A stretch of DNA of 64,000 nt from Trinickia terrae. Lineage in GTDB: Bacteria; Pseudomonadota; Gammaproteobacteria; Burkholderiales; Burkholderiaceae. Numbering within the stretch: the stretch's first letter is position 1; every line of letters starts with the position of its first letter. The stretch is from NCBI RefSeq assembly GCF_005144415.1, contig NZ_SWJE01000017.1:106762-170761 (forward strand), given 5' to 3'. Both the position numbers and the translations under genes were made by a program. Shown here in pieces: positions 35,954-44,823 of the stretch. Below the pieces are notes generated by a model. It was given only the letters and a program-made list of their open reading frames with translations, did not search any database and was not told the DNA's origin.

Positions 35954-36979
35954 TCAACCGCGCCGCCGTGATGGCGCCGGACCGGTCGACTCGCGCACCA
36001 CCAATTCCGGCGCGCGAACCTGATAGAGCGCCTGGGCAGGCGCCGTCCCCTCCACCATCTCCAGCGTGAGCGCAACGGATCGGGCGGCGATGTGCGCCGT
36101 CGGAAACCGCACGGTGGTCAGCGCTGGGCGGAACTGGCGCGCGAGCTGGATATCGGTCAGGCCGACGATCGACAGATCGTGCGGCACCTGCCTGCCCATG
36201 TCCGCTGCCGCCTGCATCGCGCCGATCGCCATCAGGTCGTTCGTCGCGAAGAGCGCGGTCAGCGCCGGCTTCGCCAGCAACAGTGCCTTGGCCGCTTCAT
36301 AACCGCTTTCGATCGAATCGTGCGAGGTCGCGACCGTCAGCGATTTCTCCGCATGGCCGCGCGCCGCGAGCGCCTCGGCGAAGCCGCGCAGGCGCACCGA
36401 CTGCGGGCCGCCCGAGCCCTCGCCGACCAGCGCGCCGATCTTGCGATGCCTGAGCTCCGACAAATGCGCCGCCGCCAGCGCGCCCGCCGCCGCGAAGTCG
36501 ACTGTGACGCACGGCAACGTGCGCGACGCCTGCGCGTGCTCCCACAGGCAGAGCACGACCGCGGCGCCGCCCTGCGCGATCTCCGTGAGCTCCTGCTCGG
36601 CGAGGTCCGTGTTCATCACGATGACGCCCGCCGCCAGCGTGCCCGCGATCTGGTGGAGGTAGGCACGCGCGATGGCCGGGTCGTCGTCGGTGTTGCACAC
36701 GAGCAGGAAATAGCCGCGCTTGCGCGCCTCGCGCTCGGCCGCCAGCACGAACTCGGGGTAGAACGGGTTCGTCACGTTCGACAGCATCAGCGCGAGCGTC
36801 GACGCGCGCCCCTGCGCCAGCGCGCGCGCCGTGAGATTCGGGCGATAGCCGAGCTCGCGGATGGCGGCCATCACGCGCTCGACCGTCGCCGGCTTGACCT
36901 TCTGCGGATTGCGCAGCACGTTCGACACCGTTGCCGCCGTCACCTCCGCGCGCCGGGCGACTTCGGCAAGCGTCACCAT
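35954..36979 (-). CDS. LacI-family repressor of the galactan locus
   Basis: A 341-residue regulator from ATG 36979: LacI HTH and hinge (residues 2-55: MVTLAEVARRAEVTAATVSN, then VLRNPQKVKPATVERVMAAI) and a periplasmic-binding-protein-like effector domain (about 60-330). It is divergent from an ABC importer operon and close to GH42 and GH53 genes. The palindrome AAATTTAAGCGCTTAAATTT, with the central GCGC typical of LacI-family operators, occurs at 37217 and 44831, one at each end of the locus, and is the likely binding site. Galactose or galacto-oligosaccharide is the likely inducer (inference). An upstream frame to 37114 was rejected for lack of homology. Confidence 0.92.
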   Translation of the reverse strand: MVTLAEVARRAEVTAATVSNVLRNPQKVKPATVERVMAAIRELGYRPNLTARALAQGRASTLALMLSNVTNPFYPEFVLAAEREARKRGYFLLVCNTDDDPAIARAYLHQIAGTLAAGVIVMNTDLAEQELTEIAQGGAAVVLCLWEHAQASRTLPCVTVDFAAAGALAAAHLSELRHRKIGALVGEGSGGPQSVRLRGFAEALAARGHAEKSLTVATSHDSIESGYEAAKALLLAKPALTALFATNDLMAIGAMQAAADMGRQVPHDLSIVGLTDIQLARQFRPALTTVRFPTAHIAARSVALTLEMVEGTAPAQALYQVRAPELVVRESTGPAPSRRRG

Positions 36980-37069
36980 GCGAGCCTCGCGGCGCAGCAT
37001 CGCGGTGCGAAGGACAGCCCGCGCGAAAGACAGCCGATACGTTCGTGATTCATATGCTGGGACAGCGTT

Positions 37070-37109
37070 CCAGAAGTTGCACATCAAACATCGCTGAGCT
37101 AACTTCTGG
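37070..37109. promoter_or_regulatory. Inverted repeat upstream of the LacI gene
   Basis: CCAGAAGTT (37070-37078) and AACTTCTGG (37101-37109) are perfect 9-bp inverted arms about three helical turns apart, 91 bp or more upstream of the LacI start. It could be a regulator site or an mRNA-leader hairpin for the LacI gene. Confidence 0.4.
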
Positions 37110-37136
37110 CCCACAACGATTGTTCGCTTTGCATGG

Positions 37137-37170
37137 GATCAGAGTAAGCGCTGAAGCGCCAACTCTGATC
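37137..37170 (+). repeat. 34-nt hairpin element, copy 5
   Basis: Left arm GATCAGAGTAAGCGC, loop TGAA, right arm GCGCCAACTCTGATC: 13 pairs with A-A and A-C mismatches at positions 10-11. GACAGGAG follows and provides a ribosome binding site for the ATG at 37184 (leader ORF). Confidence 0.78.
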
Positions 37171-37183
37171 GACAGGAGACAGC

Positions 37184-37276
37184 ATGGTACCGTCACGACG
37201 GCCTATTGCGCCACAGAAATTTAAGCGCTTAAATTTTGACGACGCCCTCCTCGGCGCCAACAGGAGAATCCGATGA
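37184..37276 (+). CDS. 30-codon leader ORF coupled to the galactan ABC ATPase gene
   Basis: ATG 37184 has AGGAG 6 nt upstream, supplied by the segment after a 34-nt hairpin. The 30-residue product is basic (MVPSRRPIAPQKFKRLNFDD, then ALLGANRRIR). Its stop TGA overlaps the ATG of the ATPase gene (ATGA), the classical geometry for translational coupling. The LacI-type operator lies wholly within the ORF, so a bound repressor would sit downstream of the leader's start. The ORF has no homology I recognise; it may matter only as a translated leader. Confidence 0.5.
   Translation: MVPSRRPIAPQKFKRLNFDDALLGANRRIR
37217..37236. promoter_or_regulatory. LacI-family operator, transporter side
   Basis: The perfect 20-bp palindrome AAATTTAAGCGCTTAAATTT, 36 bp before the ATPase ATG. 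The same 20 bp occur at 44831-44850 in front of the GH53 gene. Confidence 0.8.
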
Positions 37277-38430
37277 CCGCCATCTCGCTGCGGCATGTTT
37301 CGAAGCAATACGGGCAGCATCCGCCCGTGCTGCGGGACGTGAACCTCGATATCGACGAGCACGAGTTCTGCGTGTTTCTCGGCCCGTCCGGCTGCGGAAA
37401 GTCGACGCTGCTGCGCATGATCGCCGGCCTCGAAGAGCTGAGCGCAGGCGAGTTGCACATCGGCGGCAAGCGCATGAACGAGACGCCGCCCGCCGAGCGC
37501 GGCGCCGCGATGGTGTTCCAGAGCTATGCGCTCTTTCCGCACATGACGGTGTTCGAGAACATCGGCTTCGGGCTGCGCATCGGCGGCGTGGCGAAGGACG
37601 AGATCCGGCGGCGCGTCACTGAAGCGGCGCGCGTCCTGCAACTGGACGCGCTCCTCGAGCGCAAGCCGAAGGAACTGTCGGGCGGGCAGCGGCAACGCGT
37701 CGCGATCGGGCGCGCGATCGTCCGCGAGCCGAAAGTGTTCCTGTTCGACGAGCCGCTGTCCAATCTCGATGCGGCGTTACGAGGGCAGACCCGCATCGAG
37801 ATCGCGCGGCTGCACTCGCGTTTTCGCCAGGCAAGCTCCGTCTATGTCACGCATGATCAGGTCGAAGCGATGACGCTCGCCGACAAGATCGTCCTCCTGC
37901 ATGCGGGCAGCGACGCGGCGCACGCCGGCAGCATCGCGCAGATCGGCGCCCCGCTCGATCTCTACCATCGGCCGGCCAATCGCTTCGTGGCCGGCTTCAT
38001 CGGCTCGCCGCGCATGAACTTCCTGCCGGCCATGGTCGTGTCGGTGGAAGAAGACGCGATCGATGTGCGCCTGAGCGAAAGCGGCGAGCGCCTGGTGCTG
38101 CGCGGGCGCGCGACGCCGCGCGCTTTGTCGGCCGGCGACACGCTGACGGTCGGCATCCGGCCCGAGCACCTGTTGCTCGCCGCGGACCCGACCGGCACGG
38201 CGCCTGCCGCGATCGTGCGCAGCGTCCTGCTCGTCGAGCAGCTCGGCGAGACCTCGTACGTGCATCTCGACCAGCCGGGCGGCACGCCGCTGCTCGCGAA
38301 AGTGCCGGGCGACTGCCCGCTGCGAGTGGGCGACCGACAACCGTTTTACCTGCCTGAAGCGTCCTGCCATGCGTTCGATGCGACGGGTGCAGCACTGCAA
38401 GTCAGACGCGCGGCGATGGCGCTCGCGTGA
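37273..38430 (+). CDS. Sugar ABC importer ATPase (UgpC/MsmK-type)
   Basis: A 385-residue ATPase: Walker A GPSGCGKST (37-45), Q-loop VFQSYALFP, signature LSGGQ (135-139), Walker B FLFDEP, and H-loop YVTHDQ. A C-terminal TOBE/regulatory domain (~240-385) is of the MalK/UgpC class. It powers the importer formed with the binding protein and two permeases downstream, probably for galacto-oligosaccharides. GGAG is present upstream but its ATG also overlaps the stop of the leader ORF. Confidence 0.94.
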   Translation: MTAISLRHVSKQYGQHPPVLRDVNLDIDEHEFCVFLGPSGCGKSTLLRMIAGLEELSAGELHIGGKRMNETPPAERGAAMVFQSYALFPHMTVFENIGFGLRIGGVAKDEIRRRVTEAARVLQLDALLERKPKELSGGQRQRVAIGRAIVREPKVFLFDEPLSNLDAALRGQTRIEIARLHSRFRQASSVYVTHDQVEAMTLADKIVLLHAGSDAAHAGSIAQIGAPLDLYHRPANRFVAGFIGSPRMNFLPAMVVSVEEDAIDVRLSESGERLVLRGRATPRALSAGDTLTVGIRPEHLLLAADPTGTAPAAIVRSVLLVEQLGETSYVHLDQPGGTPLLAKVPGDCPLRVGDRQPFYLPEASCHAFDATGAALQVRRAAMALA

Positions 38431-38504
38431 TGCCGGATCGCAGCCGGCTCGCCATTCGGCGCAGCGGGGTGCAAGAACGAGCCAACTACATACAGGAGAC
38501 GAAG

Positions 38505-39746
38505 ATGAAATTCGAAGCACGCAAGCTCGCGCTGGCCTGCCTCGCCTGCGCAACGCTGAGCGCCGCCACCGCGGCCGCGGCCGGAACGCTGGCGGTCGAC
38601 GTGTCGGCGCGCGGCAGCCAGCGGGCCACCTGGCAGAACGTATTCGACCAGTTCAGGAAAGCCAATCCCGACATCGACCTGAAAGTCACCTACGTCGGCG
38701 AAGAAGCCTACAAGGTGCAGATCTCCGGCTGGCTAGCGACCGATCCGCCCGACGTGCTGAGCTGGCACAACGGCGAGCGCATGGCCTACTTCGCGAAACG
38801 CGGCCTGCTGGAAGACCTGAGCGCCGACTGGCAAAAGAACGGCTGGAACCAGGCCTATGCCTCGGTGAAGCAGTCCTCGACTTACGCGGGCAAGCAGTAC
38901 AGCCTGCCGCTCGGCTATGACGCATACGGCTTCTTCTATCGCAAGGACCTGTTCCAGAAAGCCGGCATCGCCGGCGAGCCCGCCACGTGGCAGCAGTTCC
39001 TCGACGACTGCAAGAAGCTGAAGGCCGCCGGCATCGCGCCGATCGCCGTCGCGGCGCGCGATTCGTGGACGCTCGCCGCGTGGTTCGACTATCTCGACCT
39101 GCGCATCAACGGCTACGCATTCCATCAGCAGCTGATGGCAGGCGACGTCGCCTACACGGACCCGCGCGTGCGCAACGTCTACGCCGCGTGGAAGACGCTG
39201 ATCGACGACAAGTACTTCATCGACAACGCGCTCTCCTACGACGTCGACTCCGTCGGCCCGCTGCTCGTGAACGGCCAGGCCGCGATGATGCTGATGGGCA
39301 CGTTCTTCTCCGCCACCCTGCCCGCGTCGACGCACGGCAGCATGGGCTATTTCCGCTTCCCGGTCATCGACGCGTCCGTGCCGATGGCCGAGGACGGGCC
39401 TGTCAACGTGCTGGTCGTCCCGGCCAAAGCCAAGAACAAGGCCGAGGCGCGACGCCTCATCGCCTTCTTTGGACAGCCCGAAATCAACGGCGAGCTCGCG
39501 CAAGGCTGGGGCCAGCTGCCGTCGAACAACAAGGCGCCCGAGCCGCAGGACCCGATCTCGAAGGTGGGCTTCCAGACGCTTTCGGGCACCACGGGCGGCA
39601 TCGCCCAGTTCTACGACCGCGACATGACCAAGGAGATGGCCGACGAAGGCATGAAGGCCATGCAGCTGTTCTACTCGGACCCGAGCCAGCTCGACGCGGT
39701 CCTCCAGCGGCTCGAACAGACTCGCAAGCGCATCTACAAGAAGTAG
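38505..39746 (+). CDS. Sugar-binding protein of the galactan ABC importer
   Basis: A 413-residue family-1 extracellular solute-binding protein from ATG 38505 (AGGAG upstream), with a Sec signal peptide (residues 1-25, ending TAAAA). The fold signatures include GEEAYKVQISGWLATDPPDV, LPLGYDAYGFFYRKDLF and GQAAMMLMGTFFSA. It captures the oligosaccharide in the periplasm and delivers it to the two permeases encoded next. The substrate is inferred from GH42/GH53 neighbours: beta-1,4-galacto-oligosaccharides, as for the Bacillus GanS protein. Confidence 0.93.
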   Translation: MKFEARKLALACLACATLSAATAAAAGTLAVDVSARGSQRATWQNVFDQFRKANPDIDLKVTYVGEEAYKVQISGWLATDPPDVLSWHNGERMAYFAKRGLLEDLSADWQKNGWNQAYASVKQSSTYAGKQYSLPLGYDAYGFFYRKDLFQKAGIAGEPATWQQFLDDCKKLKAAGIAPIAVAARDSWTLAAWFDYLDLRINGYAFHQQLMAGDVAYTDPRVRNVYAAWKTLIDDKYFIDNALSYDVDSVGPLLVNGQAAMMLMGTFFSATLPASTHGSMGYFRFPVIDASVPMAEDGPVNVLVVPAKAKNKAEARRLIAFFGQPEINGELAQGWGQLPSNNKAPEPQDPISKVGFQTLSGTTGGIAQFYDRDMTKEMADEGMKAMQLFYSDPSQLDAVLQRLEQTRKRIYKK

Positions 39747-39815
39747 CCGCTCGCCCTGGGGCGGTCGCGTCGTCGCACGCTGCCCGCCCAACCCCGCTCC
39801 GTCCGAGGCTCCCGC

Positions 39816-40733
39816 ATGTCGATCACCGTCACCGAAGGCGCGCTGCCGCGCGCGCCGCATACACCCGCCCGCGAGCGCGCGACGCTGGCCCGCCGCCGCA
39901 CCCGCGCGGCGCTGCTGTTCCTGCTGCCGGGCCTGGCGCTCTTCGCCGTCTTCGTCCTCTATCCGATCGCGAGCAGCCTCGCGATCAGCTTTCACAACTG
40001 GGACGGCATGACGCCGAAGACCTTCGCCGGGCTCGACAACTACCGCGAGCTGTTCGCGTCCGATACGTTCTACGTCGCGCTGAAGAACAACCTGATCTGG
40101 CTCGTGCTGTTTCTGCTCGCGCCGCCCGCCGGACTCGCGATGGCGCTCTACCTGAACCAGAACGTGTCCGGCATCCGCCTCGTGAAATCGCTGTTCTTCG
40201 CGCCGTTCGTGCTGCCGGGCGTCGTGGTCGGGCTAGTCTTCTCGTGGTTCTACGATCCGGCCTTCGGGCTCCTGAGGCTGATCGCCGGACACGGCATTGC
40301 CGTGCTCGGCGATCCGCGCTACGTCACCTACGGCATCGTGTTCGCCGCGCTGTGGCCGCAGATACCGTTCTGCATGATCCTCTACCTCACCGGGCTCACC
40401 GGCATCAACAGCGAAATCATCGAGGCCGCGCGCATGGAGGGCGCGCGCGGCTTCACGCTGCTATGGCACGTGATCCTGCCGCAGCTGCGGCCCGCCACGT
40501 TCATGGCGGTCGTGCTGACGGTGATCGGCGCGCTGCGCAGCTTCGACCTGATCTCCGTGATGAGCGGCGGCGGCCCGTTCGACAGCTCGACCGTGCTCGC
40601 CTATTTCATGTACGACCAGGCGATCAAGTACTACCGCGAAGGCTACTCGGCCGCGATCGCAGTCGTGCTGTTCGCGATCATGCTCGTCTATATCGTCTGG
40701 CAGTTGCGCCGCCTCGTGCGCGTCGAATCCTGA
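39816..40733 (+). CDS. Sugar ABC importer permease 1 (MalF-like)
   Basis: A 305-residue inner-membrane protein with six hydrophobic helices and the EAA loop EAARMEGARGFTLLWHVILP (about residues 206-225) that docks on the ATPase. The start MSITVTEGALPRAPH precedes TM1 (ALLFLLPGLALFAVFVLYPI). It forms the channel with permease 2 at 40746, 12 bp downstream. It is 69 bp downstream of the binding-protein gene. Confidence 0.94.
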   Translation: MSITVTEGALPRAPHTPARERATLARRRTRAALLFLLPGLALFAVFVLYPIASSLAISFHNWDGMTPKTFAGLDNYRELFASDTFYVALKNNLIWLVLFLLAPPAGLAMALYLNQNVSGIRLVKSLFFAPFVLPGVVVGLVFSWFYDPAFGLLRLIAGHGIAVLGDPRYVTYGIVFAALWPQIPFCMILYLTGLTGINSEIIEAARMEGARGFTLLWHVILPQLRPATFMAVVLTVIGALRSFDLISVMSGGGPFDSSTVLAYFMYDQAIKYYREGYSAAIAVVLFAIMLVYIVWQLRRLVRVES

Positions 40734-40745
40734 GGAACCTTGCCC

Positions 40746-41597
40746 ATGTATCCGATGCCCGTCGCCCGCTGGCGCCCTGCTTCGCGCCTCTTGTATCGCC
40801 TGTCGCTGCCGTGTGCGCTCGCCGTGTGGCTGTTGCCGCTTCTCGCCGTGCTCGTCACGTCGGTGCGCTCCTCAGACGAGCTCGCCGAAGGCAACTACTG
40901 GGGCTGGCCGAAGCACTTCGCCTTGCTCGACAACTACGGCACGGCGCTCACGCAGACGCCGATGCTCCACTACTTCCTGAACAGCTGCCTGATCACGCTG
41001 CCGGCGATGGCGGCTTCAATCTTCCTCGCGTCGATGGCCGGCCACGCGCTCGCGAACTTCCGCTTTCGCGGCAACCTCGTGCTGCTCGGCATCTTCGTCG
41101 CCGGCAATTTCGTGCCGATCCAGATCCTGATGATCCCCGTGCGCGAGCTGATGCTGGGCCTGAACCTCTACAACACCGTATGGGCGCTCGTGCTGTTCCA
41201 TGCGGCGTTCCAGACCGGCTTCTGCACGCTCTTCATGCGCAACTTCATTCGCGAGCTGCCGTACGAGCTGATCGAGGCGGCCCGCATCGAGGGCGCGAGC
41301 GAATGGGCGATCTACGCACGCGTCGTGCTGCCGCTCGTGCGCCCCGCGCTCGCGGCGCTCGCCATCCTCGTCTTCACCTTCGTCTGGAACGACTACTTCT
41401 GGGCGCTGTGCCTCACGCAGGGCGACGACGCCGCGCCGGTCACCGTCGGCGTCGCCGCGCTCAAGGGCCAGTGGACGACGGCGTGGAACCTGGTGTCGGC
41501 CGGATCGGTGCTGGCCGCCCTGCCGTCCGTGGCGATGTTCTTTGCGATGCAGAAGCACTTCGTCGCCGGCCTGACGTTTGGCGCGACGAAGGGATGA
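40746..41597 (+). CDS. Sugar ABC importer permease 2 (MalG-like)
   Basis: A 283-residue six-helix permease with the EAA motif EAARIEGASEWAIYARVVLP. A TTG two codons earlier (40740) with GAGGAA closer is an alternative start. It is the MalG/GanQ-type partner of the permease upstream. It ends 46 bp before the GH42 gene, in one operon. Confidence 0.93.
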   Translation: MYPMPVARWRPASRLLYRLSLPCALAVWLLPLLAVLVTSVRSSDELAEGNYWGWPKHFALLDNYGTALTQTPMLHYFLNSCLITLPAMAASIFLASMAGHALANFRFRGNLVLLGIFVAGNFVPIQILMIPVRELMLGLNLYNTVWALVLFHAAFQTGFCTLFMRNFIRELPYELIEAARIEGASEWAIYARVVLPLVRPALAALAILVFTFVWNDYFWALCLTQGDDAAPVTVGVAALKGQWTTAWNLVSAGSVLAALPSVAMFFAMQKHFVAGLTFGATKG

Positions 41598-41643
41598 CGC
41601 GTATTGCCCGACCAACATTCCCATCCTTTGAAGGACCCTCTCG

Positions 41644-43602
41644 ATGCACCTCGGCGTTTGCTACTACCCGGAACACTGGCCAAGACAAAAGTGGGAAAGC
41701 GATGCACGGCGCATGGCTGAACTCGGCATCACGCGCGTGCGCATCGCCGAGTTCGCATGGAGCCGCATGGAACCTTCGCCCGGCCGCTACGATTGGGCCT
41801 GGCTCGACGAGGCGGTCGACACGCTCGCGCGCCACGGCCTGAAGATCATCATCGGCACGCCGACTGCATCGCCGCCCAAATGGCTCGTCGACCAGCACCC
41901 TGAAATTCTGCCGGTCGCTCACGACGGCCGCGTCTGGCAATTCGGCTCGCGACGCCACTACGATGTGTCGAGCCCCATCTACCGCGAGCATTGCGCCCGC
42001 ATCGTCGGCGACATGGTCCGGCGCTATGGCGCGCACCCGGCCGTCATCGCCTGGCAGACCGACAACGAGCTCGGTTGCCACAACACGCTGCCGAGCTATT
42101 CGAAGGCGGCATTGCAGCGCTTCAAGCACTGGCTCGAAGCGCGCTACGAAAGCGTCGACGCACTGAACGAAGCATGGGGCAACGTGTTCTGGAGCATGGA
42201 GTACCGGCGCTTCGACGACATCGAGCTGCCAATGCAAACGCCCACCGACGCCAATCCCGCCCATGTGCTCGATTTCCGGCGCTTTCAGTCCGACGAAGTC
42301 GCGAGCTTTCACGCGCTGCAGGCAGAGCTGATCCGCGAGCACGCGCCCGGACGCGACCTGCTGCACAACTTCATGGGCTTTTTCACGCAGTTCGATCATT
42401 ACGCGTTCGCGCAGAGCGGGCTCGACGTCGCGGCGTGGGACAGCTACCCCGTGCCGCGCACCGAAGTGCTGCCGCTCGCCGAAGCCGACAAGCACCGCTG
42501 GGCGCGCACGGGCCATCCCGACGTGTCCGCGTTCAGTCACGACCTCTATCGCGGCGTCGGCAACGGACGCATGTGGGTCATGGAGCAGCAGGCCGGGCCG
42601 GTCAACTGGGCGCCGTGGAATCCGGCGCCGCTGCCGGGTATGGTCCGCCTGTGGACCTGGGAAGCATTTGCGCACGGCGCCGAGCTCGTGTCCTACTTCC
42701 GCTGGCGCCAGTACCCTCGCGCGCAGGAGCAGATGCACTCGGGCCTGAATGCGCCGGACGATGCGCTGTCGCCGGGCGGGCGCGAAGTGGCGCGGGTCGG
42801 CGAGGAACTGCGCGCGCTGGCGCTGCCATCGGACGCACCCCGGACGCGCGCGCCCGTCGCCCTGCTTTTCGACTACGAAGCCGACTGGATCACGCAGATC
42901 CAGCCTCATGGCGCCGACTTCGATTACCAGCAGCACGTGTTCGAGTGGTACGGCGCGCTGCGCCGGCTGGGTCTCGACGTCGACATCCTTTCGGCGCGGG
43001 CGGACGTCAGCGGCTATGCGCTCGTCGTGGCGCCGACGCTGCCGGTATTGCCCGCCAGCGTGGTCGAGCAGGCCGCGCGCGGAAACGGCCACTGGCTGTT
43101 CGGGCCGCGCACGGGTTCGAAGACCGAGGCGTACTCGATCCCGCCGGAGCTGCCGCCGGGCCAGCTTCAAACGATCTTGCCGGTGCGCATCGGACAAGCC
43201 GAATCGCTGCGGCCATCGCTGCGGCCCGCGGTCAGCTTCGACGGCGTCGAGGGATGGGCGACTCGCTGGCGCGATCATGCCGAGCCGGGACCCGGCGCCG
43301 AGGTGCTTGCGCGCTTCGAGGACGGTGTACCCGCACTCGTACGGCGCGGCCGCGTCAGCATGGCTGCGGCGTGCTTCGATCGCGCAATGCTGCAGGCCGT
43401 CGTCGCGCGCAGCGTGCGCGACGCGGGCCTTGCCGCGCATGCGTTGCCCGAGGGTCTGCGGCTGCGCACGCGTGGAGCGCTGCGCTTTGCGATCAACTAC
43501 GGCGACGCTGCGCAACCCGTGCCAGCGCCGCCCGGCGCGACGTTCGTGCTGGGCGGGCCGACGATCGGCGCGGCCGACGTCGCCGCATGGATCGAACGTT
43601 GA
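41644..43602 (+). CDS. GH42 beta-galactosidase
   Basis: A 652-residue intracellular glycoside hydrolase family 42 enzyme: TIM barrel (1-375) starting MHLGVCYYPEHWPRQKWESD, acid/base E142 in WQTDNELGCHNT, nucleophile E314 in MWVMEQQAGPVNW. A trimerisation domain follows (ARAPVALLFDYEADW ...) and a small C-terminal beta domain. It has no signal peptide. It should split imported galacto-oligosaccharides to galactose, like GanA of Bacillus. Last gene of the importer operon; it converges with GH53 18 bp away. Confidence 0.95.
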   Translation: MHLGVCYYPEHWPRQKWESDARRMAELGITRVRIAEFAWSRMEPSPGRYDWAWLDEAVDTLARHGLKIIIGTPTASPPKWLVDQHPEILPVAHDGRVWQFGSRRHYDVSSPIYREHCARIVGDMVRRYGAHPAVIAWQTDNELGCHNTLPSYSKAALQRFKHWLEARYESVDALNEAWGNVFWSMEYRRFDDIELPMQTPTDANPAHVLDFRRFQSDEVASFHALQAELIREHAPGRDLLHNFMGFFTQFDHYAFAQSGLDVAAWDSYPVPRTEVLPLAEADKHRWARTGHPDVSAFSHDLYRGVGNGRMWVMEQQAGPVNWAPWNPAPLPGMVRLWTWEAFAHGAELVSYFRWRQYPRAQEQMHSGLNAPDDALSPGGREVARVGEELRALALPSDAPRTRAPVALLFDYEADWITQIQPHGADFDYQQHVFEWYGALRRLGLDVDILSARADVSGYALVVAPTLPVLPASVVEQAARGNGHWLFGPRTGSKTEAYSIPPELPPGQLQTILPVRIGQAESLRPSLRPAVSFDGVEGWATRWRDHAEPGPGAEVLARFEDGVPALVRRGRVSMAAACFDRAMLQAVVARSVRDAGLAAHALPEGLRLRTRGALRFAINYGDAAQPVPAPPGATFVLGGPTIGAADVAAWIER

Positions 43603-43620
43603 TCGGCGCGAGCGGACTAG

Positions 43621-44781
43621 CTAGCGGTTGCGGAACGCCGACAGCGAAGACAACGCGTTACCGTGAAAATCGAACAACGTGTTGTTGTCCCACTGATCGC
43701 CCGCGCCGACTTTCCAGCCGACGCCCGCCACCGGAATCCACTCCGGCTCCCACCAGAACACGCCCTTGCCGCGCCCGCCCGGGATCGCCTTCACGATGCC
43801 GGTCAGCGCGTCGAGAAACTGGGCCTGGCCGGCGGGCGTCGGCGGATACGTCACCGAGCCGGTGTTCGTCATCGTGTTCGGCTCCGAATCGCCATCGCTG
43901 GTCGTCCACGGATACGCGGTCTCGACGACGATCACGTCCTTGCCGTAACGCGTCGCCAGATCGTTCGCGTTGTTCTGCAAGTCGTCGAGCGAGCCTTGCC
44001 ATTGCGGGTAATACGACAAGCCGATCACGTCGAACGGCACGCTGCGCTGCGTCGCGTTGTCGAACCACCAGCGGCTCGTCGCATTGTTGCCGCCGCTGTC
44101 GATATGCAACATGACCTGCGTGCGCGGATCGACGGATTTCACGGCATCGCGGCCGGCCGTCAGCAGCTGCGCAAGGTTGTCCCATTGATCGTAGCGGCCG
44201 AGCGGCCAGAGCATGCCGCCCGTGATCTCGTTGCCGATTTGCACCCATTCGGGCGTCACGCCGTCTTTGCGCAGCGTGTGCAGCACGTCCGAGGTGTATT
44301 CCGACAGCAGCGCGCAGGTCTCGCTGATATCCTTGCCCGCCCACGCGTGAGGCGGATACTGCTTGCCGGGATCGGCCCACCAGTCGCTGTAGTGAAAGTC
44401 GATCAGCACGCGCAGGCCGAGCGCCGCGGCGCGACGCGCGAGCACACGGACATGCTCGGCGTTGTTGTATCCGGCGGCGGGGCTCTGGTTGGCGGGGAAG
44501 TAGTCCGGATTGCCGGGGTCGTTCCACACCTTGATGCGGATCGAATCGACACCGTGCCGGCGCAAGAGATGGAGACAGTCTTGCGCCACGCCGTGGTCGT
44601 AATAACGGGCCCCGTGGTCCTCCAGCTCGAGGAGCGTGGATACGTCGGCGCCCATTGCAAACGGGCGCGAGCCCGCGGATGGCGACACCTCGCCGGCCGC
44701 TGCGGGACGGCCCACGATCGCGTTGATGCAGGCAAGCGCCGCCGTGGAGCCTGCCCATGAAAGCATCGAACGTCTCTTCAT
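43621..44781 (-). CDS. GH53 endo-beta-1,4-galactanase, secreted
   Basis: A 386-residue family 53 glycoside hydrolase with an N-terminal export signal; MKRRSMLS resembles a twin-arginine motif and the cleavage site is near AAAG (27-30). Catalytic residues are E185 (acid/base, WVQIGNEITGG) and E287 (nucleophile, VIVVETAYPW). GH53 enzymes cut the beta-1,4-galactan side chains of pectin, giving oligosaccharides for the importer. It is driven separately from the importer operon, but its promoter region holds the same operator, 50 bp upstream at 44831. Confidence 0.95.
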   Translation of the reverse strand: MKRRSMLSWAGSTAALACINAIVGRPAAAGEVSPSAGSRPFAMGADVSTLLELEDHGARYYDHGVAQDCLHLLRRHGVDSIRIKVWNDPGNPDYFPANQSPAAGYNNAEHVRVLARRAAALGLRVLIDFHYSDWWADPGKQYPPHAWAGKDISETCALLSEYTSDVLHTLRKDGVTPEWVQIGNEITGGMLWPLGRYDQWDNLAQLLTAGRDAVKSVDPRTQVMLHIDSGGNNATSRWWFDNATQRSVPFDVIGLSYYPQWQGSLDDLQNNANDLATRYGKDVIVVETAYPWTTSDGDSEPNTMTNTGSVTYPPTPAGQAQFLDALTGIVKAIPGGRGKGVFWWEPEWIPVAGVGWKVGAGDQWDNNTLFDFHGNALSSLSAFRNR

Positions 44782-44823
44782 TCGTCTTCCCTCCTGGGTG
44801 TTCTCGTCTGATTTGGATTTTTC

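Noticed and set aside
38987..41842. A 951-codon open frame on the plus strand
   Set aside because: It is a shadow frame of the binding protein, two permeases and GH42; it is rich in Arg and Ala, has no domain, and the in-frame genes have clear families.
41461..43515. A 684-codon minus-strand frame opposite GH42
   Set aside because: Antisense frame due to high GC; the GH42 frame has catalytic motifs and a ribosome binding site.
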